64,000 bases of DNA from Methylocystis sp. Sn-Cys (GTDB lineage Bacteria > Pseudomonadota > Alphaproteobacteria > Rhizobiales > Beijerinckiaceae): NCBI RefSeq assembly GCF_016745395.1, contig NZ_JAERVJ010000006.1:186001-250000 (forward strand). The letters are read 5' to 3'. Below the pieces are notes generated by a model, which had not been told where the DNA came from, did no database searches, and saw only the letters and a program-made list of their open reading frames with translations. The stretch's first letter is position 1; each line of letters opens with the position of its first letter. Position numbers and translations under genes: made by a program. Below are positions 57,913 through 64,000 of this stretch, one piece after another.

Positions 57913-59733
57913 CTAGCGGGCGCTGTAATCTTCGACGACGCGCTCCAGAACAGCGAGAGGGAGCGAGCCCGACAGCAACCCCGCGTCGTGAAATTTTCGA
58001 AGATCAAATCTGGAGCCGAGCGCAAGGCGAGCGCGGTCGCGCAACCGGAGCCAAGTGAGCTTTCCGACCATGTAGCCGCAGGCCTGTCCCGGCCATACGC
58101 AGTAGCGCTCCACTTCCGTCGTGGCGACGCTTTGCTTCTCTCCGAGAGTGTCGGCGAAATAGGCGATGGCCCTCTCTCGGCTCCAGTCCTTGGCGTGCAA
58201 ACCCGAGTCGACCACGAGCCGAACAGCGCGGAACAGCGCGGCTTGCAATTGGCCTATGTGACCAAGCGGATCGTTTTCATACAATCCGATTTCGACCGCG
58301 AGTTGTTCGGCGTAAAGCGCCCAGCCCTCCGCATAGGCGTTGAAGCCCGACATCTTGCGAATCAAGGGCAGGTTTTGCGCTTCATTCGCCAAAGTAATTT
58401 GGAGATGATGGCCCGGAATGGCCTCATGATAGGTCAGCGTCGGCAGGCGCCAGCGGGCCCATTCCGCAGTGTCGCGCAGGTTGATGTAATAGGCTCCGGG
58501 CCGTGCACCGTCGAGCGAGCCGGCGTAATAATACCCGCCGGGCGCGCCCGCTTCGATTTCCTTGGGAACGCGCCGGATTTCAACGATGGCCTTGGGAAGG
58601 GCGCCGAAATAGGACGGCAGCTTAGCTTGCACCTCGGCGACCTTCGCATTGAGGTCCGCAATCAGGGTCTCCTTTGCGTCGTCAGTATTCTCATAAAGAA
58701 ATTTTGGGTCGGCGCTCAGCTCCGCCAATCTTTGGCCGACATTGCCGCTGCTGTATCCCTGCGACTCGAGCAGCTCGCCGAGCTCGGAAGAAATCTTCGC
58801 GACGAGCTCGAGACCCGTTGCGTGGATTTCATCGGGGGTGAGCGTCGAGGTAGTGCTTTCCTTCAACGAGACGCGGTAATAGTCGGCGCCGTTTGGAAGC
58901 GCCGCTACGCCGGCCGCATGCGTCGCGCGGCCGCGCAAGCTTTGTAGATATTCAGCCTGACTGGCCAGCGCCGGAAGGATTTTTCCTGTGTACGCCGCTT
59001 CTGCGCGGCCAACCCAATCGCCCGCAATGCCCTTCACTTTCGTCCGGCGGGCGAGGGATTGAACGACCGTGGCCTTGTCGACCGGAATATTCAAGAACGC
59101 GCGCATTTGCACGAGGGTCTTGTCGATGACAAAATCGGGCGGCGTTACGCCGGCGCCGACATCGTGCTTCGCAAGCTCCAGCTCCTCCCTCATCTGTCGC
59201 GCGAAAGCGTCGAGGCGGGCGAGATAGGCCTCAGCGTCGTCGGAGGTCTCTATCGTGTGCTTCGTGTCGAGAAAGTCCGGCACAAATCGATATGCGCCGG
59301 TCAATTGGCTTAAAACATAAGGTGCTCCCGATCCGCCGGCGCCGAAATTGAAAATCCGGTCCGCCTCATTGCGGATTTCGGTAGTCAACAACACCGTATC
59401 GTAGTTGATGCGGTCGGTGTCGCCGAGCGCGGCGCGGTCGATGCTCCGAAGCCCCTCAAGGCGGCGCGCAGTGTCTTCTTTGTCTTGAGCAAGGACGTTC
59501 GGCGAGCGTTCGCTAAGGAGGCTTTTCAGGCCCGCGAGTTCGCCCTTATCGAGGCCCAGGCTTGTCGCGTGTTCTGGGTAGCGGCGCAGGCGTTCTTGAA
59601 CAAATTTGTCGAAAAGGGCCCCGAGCTTGGCGCCCTCCGTCGCCAATGGTGCCTCAGCGGCGTCTGCGGCGGCAAGAAGCGGCGTAAGAGCGGAAATGGC
59701 AACGCCTTGCAATAGGTTGCGACGAGAGAGCAT
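57913..59733 (-). CDS. DUF885 family peptidase-like protein, exported
   Basis: A 606-residue DUF885 protein. ATG 59733 starts a leader with a twin-arginine look (LSRRNLLQGVAISALTPLLAAADAAEAP). The mature part is helical and contains the metal-binding pattern LTYHEAIPGHHLQITLA (an HExxxGHH type motif) near residue 425 and EGWALYAEQLAVEIGLY further on, which supplies the third ligand. Such proteins are zinc metallopeptidase-like and found in the periplasm. It is bracketed by two copies of a deleted IS6 element, which may have helped move it. Confidence 0.88.
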   Translation of the reverse strand: MLSRRNLLQGVAISALTPLLAAADAAEAPLATEGAKLGALFDKFVQERLRRYPEHATSLGLDKGELAGLKSLLSERSPNVLAQDKEDTARRLEGLRSIDRAALGDTDRINYDTVLLTTEIRNEADRIFNFGAGGSGAPYVLSQLTGAYRFVPDFLDTKHTIETSDDAEAYLARLDAFARQMREELELAKHDVGAGVTPPDFVIDKTLVQMRAFLNIPVDKATVVQSLARRTKVKGIAGDWVGRAEAAYTGKILPALASQAEYLQSLRGRATHAAGVAALPNGADYYRVSLKESTTSTLTPDEIHATGLELVAKISSELGELLESQGYSSGNVGQRLAELSADPKFLYENTDDAKETLIADLNAKVAEVQAKLPSYFGALPKAIVEIRRVPKEIEAGAPGGYYYAGSLDGARPGAYYINLRDTAEWARWRLPTLTYHEAIPGHHLQITLANEAQNLPLIRKMSGFNAYAEGWALYAEQLAVEIGLYENDPLGHIGQLQAALFRAVRLVVDSGLHAKDWSRERAIAYFADTLGEKQSVATTEVERYCVWPGQACGYMVGKLTWLRLRDRARLALGSRFDLRKFHDAGLLSGSLPLAVLERVVEDYSAR

Positions 59734-60081
59734 GCCAGAAGCCTCTAATGGCGAGTGAAAATTATCTATGACTCCTGTCGAGATAATATACAAAATGACG
59801 CCGCGCGCAAATTTGTAGGAACGCAATGGCGACCCTTTGCCTCTCCAGCACACAAGAAGAGACTCCTACACGCCGAGGGGGCAACGCGCGGGATCGGCGA
59901 CGAGGACGCGCCCGCGGCAAAAATCTCTATCGAAATCTTGAAACCGAAGTTCGAGTCCGAGCGCGTCAAGGTTGTCGCGAGGCTCGTGCAAGTCGGGCTT
60001 TACGCCGCCCGCGGCTTCCTGACCGTATCTGACTGGATAGCCAAACTGGCCCATCAATGGCGCGCTCTCGGGCGCATTTCC
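59734..60081. other. No supported gene
   Basis: About 350 bp between the DUF885 start and the IS6-derived element. A stretch on the minus strand (about 59880-60070) reads RDNLDALGLELRFQDFDRDF and has a coding look, but I cannot assign a start or family; it may be a remnant cut by the inserted element. Confidence 0.4.
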
Positions 60082-60399
60082 GGGTTCTGTCGCAAATTTT
60101 CGTCTGAGGGCGGCCTGGGTTACGCTGTTGTCGGGGCAGGCGGGACAGCGCGATGATGGAGTCCAAAGGGAGCCATTTCGAATGTGACGTGATCGTCTGG
60201 GGCGTGCGCGGGTATGTCGCCTACCCATCAGCTACCGGCAGCTCGAGGAGATGATGGAAGGGCGCGGGGTCGAGGAAGGGCAATTTGCAAACAACGGGCA
60301 AATTGCGCCCGACGAAGTAGGCCTACGCTCTCGCGGCGTAAGCCTCGAGAGGCCCGCTGTCGCGCGTCTCGCACTCACGCAAAATTTGCGACAGAACCC
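60082..60399 (+). mobile_element. MITE-like IS6 derivative with perfect 19-bp terminal repeats (copy B)
   Basis: A 318-bp element bounded by GGGTTCTGTCGCAAATTTT (60082-60100) and its exact complement (60381-60399). Inside is the beginning of the transposase gene (about WGVRGYVAY... QLEEMMEGRGV) fused to its end (EEGQFANNGQIAPDE region), so the catalytic middle is missing. The terminal repeats match the IS6 remnant at 53568. The flanks show no obvious 8-bp duplication (GCATTTCC left, GAGAACTT right). It lies 15 bp past the end of the acetyltransferase gene. Confidence 0.85.
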
Positions 60400-60413
60400 G
60401 AGAACTTGCTTAT

Positions 60414-60965
60414 TCATTGCGAACTATCGAATTCGTGCGCGAGAAGTCCCATGATCACATCATCGCGCCATTCGTCGCCGACGCGCGCCGCTTCGCGTTC
60501 CCGTCCTTCCTCTACAAAGCCGCATGCGCGGTAACAGGCGATAGCTCGCCCGTTGTAGGAAACGACGCGCACGCTGATGCGATGCAAGGCGAGCGCGTCA
60601 AAGGCGTAGCGAAGGAGGATAAGTATTGCCCGTCTACCGAGACCGCGCCCAAGCTTGTGTGGGTCATAGAGCCCGATCGCCAACTGCGCGCGACGATCGT
60701 GCTTGTTCATGTTGTCGAGCCTGATTTCGCCGAGCCAGCTCCCTTCGTGTTCGATCGCCCAGGCGAGGGGATGCTTTGCCAAATCATCGACCCAGCGGCG
60801 GACGCCGGCCTCTGTCAGCGCCGGGATGTCAGTCGGGTCCACTCCAAACATTCGCATGATTGCGGGGTCGTTTCCGAGCTCGAAACGCTCCCGCGCATCA
60901 CCTGCACGAAATTCTCGCAACAGCATATCCGGGCCACGAAGCGTCGGAATGCTTTGCAGGCTCAT
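60414..60965 (-). CDS. GNAT-family N-acetyltransferase
   Basis: A 183-residue RimJ/RimL-like acetyltransferase: LREFRAGDARERFELGNDPAIMRMFG at the start, WAIEHEGSWLGEIRLDNMNKHDRRAQLAIGLYDPHKLGRGLGRRAILILLRYAF with the acetyl-CoA loop (GRGLGRRA), then ALHRISVRVVSYNGRAIACYRACGFVEEGREREAA. The start overlaps the stop of the binding-protein gene (ATGA), making it the last gene of the 60414-64000 ABC operon. It may modify the imported substrate or a protein; the substrate is not known. Confidence 0.87.
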   Translation of the reverse strand: MSLQSIPTLRGPDMLLREFRAGDARERFELGNDPAIMRMFGVDPTDIPALTEAGVRRWVDDLAKHPLAWAIEHEGSWLGEIRLDNMNKHDRRAQLAIGLYDPHKLGRGLGRRAILILLRYAFDALALHRISVRVVSYNGRAIACYRACGFVEEGREREAARVGDEWRDDVIMGLLAHEFDSSQ

Positions 60966-62362
60966 CCTGGCCTCCGAGTTGGGCTCGGTTTACTTTGAAG
61001 GATCGCGTCGAAGTCCTGCACCTTTCCGCCCGACTTCGCGGCGAAGGATTCCGCGGCGGCTTTCGAGAAAAACGCATCGAGCCGCCCTGATGACGCGGCG
61101 ACATACCAGCCGCGGTTGGCAAATATCTTGATGCCGTTGCTGCGGTCCTGCGCATAGGCGGCGCGGATTTTCTTGCCTTGCGTTTCGAATTGGGTCAGAG
61201 CGGCGAACGCCGCGTCCGGCGATGCATAGCGGTGGACTTTGGGCTCGCCCTCCAACCAGAGTTCTGCGGAAAGGCTCGCTTCGGTCATCGGCTCACTCGT
61301 CGACGAGGCGTAGTGCGCAAGCTCAGTGTCGTAGTCGAGTCCAGACGCCTTGAAAGCGGCGCGGATAAATCTATCGTCGATGAATGTTTCGAGATCGAGG
61401 CCGGTGTCGGCGCGCTTCAGCAGCTTGAGCGTTTCGATCGAGGTCGCAAGATCCTGCCGATACTCCTTCTTCCAGGTCAGGTCGCGTGTCTGAAGTCCGA
61501 GTGGGCCATGAAAGAGATAGACGACAGGGGCGTCGATGCCGGTGGCCTTGGCGATCAACTCGCTGTATTTTTCCGGCTCGTCGGCCAACAGCCTGTTCGC
61601 GTCGATGATCGCGCGGAGATAGGCGACGACAAGCTCTGGATATTTCTCGGCGTAATCAGAGTCCACGAGAGCGCCGTGGAAAGTCGGAACGCCCGCCTGG
61701 GCGCCATCGAAGATCTTACGGGCAAAGCCGCGCGCAGGAAAAAGCTCCGCGAAAGGCACGAAGTCGGCGTGCGCGTCGATCTGCCCGCTTTGCAGCGCCG
61801 AGCCTGCGACCTCGGGGGCCTGCGCGATGATCTTCACGTCGCGCGCGGGATCCCAGCCGAGATCAGCGACAGCGCGCAGCAGCATGCCATGCGCTGTCGA
61901 AGCAAAGGGCACGGAGATCGTCTTGCCCTTCAACTCAGCGAGCGATTGCGCCGGCGAAGCGATCGGCACGACGACGCCATTGCCGCTTCCGCGGATGCTG
62001 CCGGATAGCACCGTGATGAACCGGCTGCTTTTGCCGGCCTTCTTGAAGGCGACGCCGTTCAGCGCGCCGGGGAAGTCGGCCATGAGGCCGATATCGAGCT
62101 TGCCCGCGACCATTTCATTCGTGATCGGCGCGCCGCTCGAGAAATTCTTCCACTGAATATCGTATGTCGCGTCCTTATACTTGCCGTCATGCGGGAGATG
62201 GCGCCGCAGAAGATCGAGTTCGCGAATCAGTAGTCCGCCCGCGGCGCAATTGATCGTCGTATCCTGCGTTCCGATCGCGATGCGAATTGTTTCCGCAGCC
62301 GCGCCCATCGGCGTCGCAAGGATCCATGAAAGAATGCCGCAGATTCGAAGCAGTCGTCGCAT
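60962..62362 (-). CDS. ABC transporter substrate-binding protein with C-terminal NosL-like tail
   Basis: A 466-residue protein. Signal peptide: RLLRICGILSWILATPMGAAAET. Residues 25 to about 350 make up a NitT/TauT-type binding fold (IRIAIGTQDTTINCAAGGLLIREL, GKLDIGLMADFPGALNGVAFKK, GKTISVPFASTAHGMLLRAV). After a linker, the last about 90 residues (GIKIFANRGWYVAASSGRLDAFFSKAAAESFAAKSGGKVQDFDAI) have the pattern of NosL, a copper-binding accessory protein (SRAAAEAFA...GG.V..F). The tail makes it about 130 residues longer than usual binding proteins. A substrate involving copper or another metal is possible; this is inference. Confidence 0.88.
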   Translation of the reverse strand: MRRLLRICGILSWILATPMGAAAETIRIAIGTQDTTINCAAGGLLIRELDLLRRHLPHDGKYKDATYDIQWKNFSSGAPITNEMVAGKLDIGLMADFPGALNGVAFKKAGKSSRFITVLSGSIRGSGNGVVVPIASPAQSLAELKGKTISVPFASTAHGMLLRAVADLGWDPARDVKIIAQAPEVAGSALQSGQIDAHADFVPFAELFPARGFARKIFDGAQAGVPTFHGALVDSDYAEKYPELVVAYLRAIIDANRLLADEPEKYSELIAKATGIDAPVVYLFHGPLGLQTRDLTWKKEYRQDLATSIETLKLLKRADTGLDLETFIDDRFIRAAFKASGLDYDTELAHYASSTSEPMTEASLSAELWLEGEPKVHRYASPDAAFAALTQFETQGKKIRAAYAQDRSNGIKIFANRGWYVAASSGRLDAFFSKAAAESFAAKSGGKVQDFDAILQSKPSPTRRPG

Positions 62363-62395
62363 TTCAATTTCACCCGTGCTTTCGAGGCGACGCGA

Positions 62396-63241
62396 TCACT
62401 GGCTTTCTCCCCGCCATGGTGTGAGCGCGCAGCCGATCCGTCTGACGATGGCGCTGCTCAGGAAACCGAGAACGCCGATGATCGCCATGCCCGCGACGAT
62501 ATCTGGGTAATTCTGGAGGGTGTAGGATTCCCAGGTGAAATAGCCGATGCCGAACTGGCCGGAAATCATCTCCGCGGTCACGAGGCAGAACCAACTCGTT
62601 CCCATGCCGATCGCGAGGCCGGTGAATATGCTCGGCAAAGCGCCTGGCAGCACCACTTCGACGACGACAGTGACGCTGCCGGCGCCTAGCGAGCGCGCGG
62701 ATGCGATGAGCCGGGCGTCGATGTCCCGCACGCCATGAATCGTGTTGAGCAAGATTGGGAACAGCGCGCCCATGAAGGTGATGAAAACCATCGACGCTTC
62801 GGACGACGGGAACATCAGGATCGCAAGAGGTATCCAGGCGACCGCCGGAATCGGCCGCAGGAGTTCGAGAGGCGTCAGCAGCGCGTCCTCGAAAAAGGGC
62901 CTGCGCGCGACGAGACCGCCGAGAGCGATTCCAAATAAAGAGGCGAGAGCATAGCCTGCGAGAACGCGCGCGAGGCTGGCCTCGACATGCGACAGCAGCT
63001 TTCCCGAATGCGAAAGCTCGAGGAGCGAGTCGAACACCTGCGTCGGAGCGGGCGTGAAGGCGAAGGTGAGGAAGGAGAAGTGCGCCTTCGACTGGGAGGC
63101 ATATTGCCAGGCCGCGAGAAGCGCGACGAGGGAAAAAATTCTCACGCTCCACCGCCACGTCGCAGTCATCCTCGTTTTCGAACCAGCGGGACGAAGCTCA
63201 TCGGCTCGGATTCCCCGGCGTATGACTTGCACGACGGTCAC
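62396..63241 (-). CDS. ABC transporter permease (NitT/TauT type)
   Basis: A 281-residue inner-membrane protein with six hydrophobic helices. The EAA-like loop is in ASARSLGAGSVTVVVEVVLPGALPSIFTGLAIGMGTSW. GTG 63241 overlaps the ATPase stop (GTGA) and has GGAG eight bases upstream; ATG 63169 is in frame but has a poorly placed ribosome site. It couples to the ATPase at 63238 and the binding protein at 60962. An ORF extending to 63301 is present but not supported. Confidence 0.9.
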   Translation of the reverse strand: MTVVQVIRRGIRADELRPAGSKTRMTATWRWSVRIFSLVALLAAWQYASQSKAHFSFLTFAFTPAPTQVFDSLLELSHSGKLLSHVEASLARVLAGYALASLFGIALGGLVARRPFFEDALLTPLELLRPIPAVAWIPLAILMFPSSEASMVFITFMGALFPILLNTIHGVRDIDARLIASARSLGAGSVTVVVEVVLPGALPSIFTGLAIGMGTSWFCLVTAEMISGQFGIGYFTWESYTLQNYPDIVAGMAIIGVLGFLSSAIVRRIGCALTPWRGESQ

Positions 63242-64000
63242 GCAGCGGACTCCGACAGGTCGAAGATCCGACGACCCTCGCGACGGATCAGCTCGAGGCA
63301 CTGCAACTTCGCCGCATTGAAAGGGCCGCTCGCGGAGATGTCCGGGGGGCGGGGACGCGGCAAGTCGATGGGCAAATCGAGTATGACGCGCCCCGGCGCG
63401 GCGCTGAAGACAATCACTCTGTCCGCCAGATAGATCGCTTCGTCCACATCATGGGTGACAAAGAATATAGTTGCGCCGACGTCTCGCCAGAGATCAAGCA
63501 GCAACTCCTGCATGAGCGCGCGCGCCTGCGCGTCGAGCGCGCCGAATGGCTCGTCCATCAACAAGACCGAGGGCCGGTTGATCAATGCACGCGCGATCGC
63601 GACGCGTTGCTGCATGCCGCCCGAGAGCGTGTGGGGATAGCGGTCGGCGAAACCGGATAGCCCGACGCGATCGATCCACTCGTACGCCGCCCGTCGCGCT
63701 TCGGCGCTTCCGATCCCTCGCATGCGCAGACCAAAGGCGATGTTCGCCAAGGCCGTCTTCCATGGAAACAGCGAATAGTGCTGGAAGACGACGCCTCGGT
63801 CGGCGCCCGGCCCGCGGATCGGCGCGCCATCGACAAGAACCTCACCCGAGGTTGGGGGAACAAAGCCGGCGATAGCATTCAAGGCGGTGGATTTGCCGCA
63901 GCCCGACGGGCCGAGAAAGCAGATGAATTGCCCCGGCTCCGCCGCGATCCCGAAATCTCGCAACGCCGCCGCGCCACGATAAGCGACCGTGAGATTGCGC
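63238..64000 (-). CDS. ABC transporter ATP-binding protein, 5' end outside window
   Basis: The frame is open to the window edge; RNLTVAYRGAAALRDFGI is visible at the edge, so the true start lies beyond 64000. Walker A is GPSGCGKST, the Q-loop VFQHYSLFPWKTALANIAFGL, the signature motif LSGGMQQRVAIARA and Walker B VLLMDEPFGALD. It belongs to the nitrate/sulfonate/taurine group. The gene ends in an overlap with the permease. At least 254 codons are visible of a usual 260. Confidence 0.92.
   Translation of the reverse strand, partial: RNLTVAYRGAAALRDFGIAAEPGQFICFLGPSGCGKSTALNAIAGFVPPTSGEVLVDGAPIRGPGADRGVVFQHYSLFPWKTALANIAFGLRMRGIGSAEARRAAYEWIDRVGLSGFADRYPHTLSGGMQQRVAIARALINRPSVLLMDEPFGALDAQARALMQELLLDLWRDVGATIFFVTHDVDEAIYLADRVIVFSAAPGRVILDLPIDLPRPRPPDISASGPFNAAKLQCLELIRREGRRIFDLSESAA

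Noticed and set aside
57781-58947. 388-residue plus-strand frame over the DUF885 gene
   Set aside because: Antisense shadow; the minus-strand frame has a signal peptide and the HExxxGHH-type motif.
60082-60399. 8-bp target-site duplication at the IS6-derived element
   Set aside because: The flanking octamers (GCATTTCC and GAGAACTT) do not match.
1-64000. CRISPR arrays, tRNA, rRNA and riboswitches
   Set aside because: No regularly spaced repeats, no tRNA-like clover or anticodon pattern and no rRNA core stretches were seen by reading; a covariance-model search would be needed to exclude small RNAs.

Overview
The window comes from the chromosome of an alphaproteobacterial methylotroph, most likely a type II methanotroph of the Methylocystis/Methylosinus kind. 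The evidence is GC-rich sequence, two tandem genes for formaldehyde-activating enzyme (Fae), Rhizobiales-style regulators and secreted proteins. No rRNA, tRNA or CRISPR array was seen. Both ends cut through genes: a ComA-like phosphosulfolactate synthase at the left and a NitT/TauT-type ABC ATPase at the right.

Region 1 (1-18404) is a nitrile/cyanide island. A tightly overlapping operon carries the Nit1C set: nitrilase, MSMEG_0568-type radical SAM, N-acetyltransferase, AIR-synthase-like protein and an LnmK/Pnap_2097-like protein. Around it lie an MSMEG_0565-type glycosyltransferase, the MSMEG_0572/Sll0783 nitrogen-starvation protein, a CoA-disulfide-reductase-like flavoprotein, an XRE-cupin regulator, FdrA and a DUF1116 protein (two of the three oxamate carbamoyltransferase parts), OsmC and the ComA-like enzyme. 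A cyanide-insensitive bd oxidase operon (cioAB plus a DUF2474 peptide) completes it. The simplest reading is assimilation of cyanide or nitriles together with a cyanide-resistant respiratory branch; an island making a modified, glycosylated metabolite is also possible. Palindromes with GTAT/ATAC cores recur in its intergenic gaps.

Region 2 (18641-26912) holds a MocR regulator, a scar of decayed genes (parB, metallophosphoesterase), and a DUF6502-DUF5666-porin group. Five copies of a CGTG...CACG-type palindrome sit in front of the DUF6502 gene and the porin gene. A glycosyltransferase follows.

Region 3 (27511-42940) is a long run of small exported proteins of mostly unknown function, including DUF4189, a LprI-like protein, ankyrin repeats and a threefold tandem family. 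LytS/LytTR-type two-component genes and a LuxR-type regulator are set among them. The first LytS kinase has lost its response regulator to frameshifts; the second pair is intact.

Region 4 (43235-53318) contains decayed genes (hydrolase tail, spore-coat-U pilin, TonB receptor) around an uptake operon: outer-membrane channel, TetR regulator, ABC ATPase, binding protein, permease, OsmC-like protein and acyl-CoA-dehydrogenase-like flavoprotein. A sorbosone-dehydrogenase-like protein follows. Region 5 (53568-60399) has the two fae genes among IS6-family remnants, including two copies of the same internally deleted element that bracket a DUF885 peptidase gene. Region 6 (60414-64000) is a second NitT/TauT-type ABC operon whose binding protein carries a NosL-like tail.
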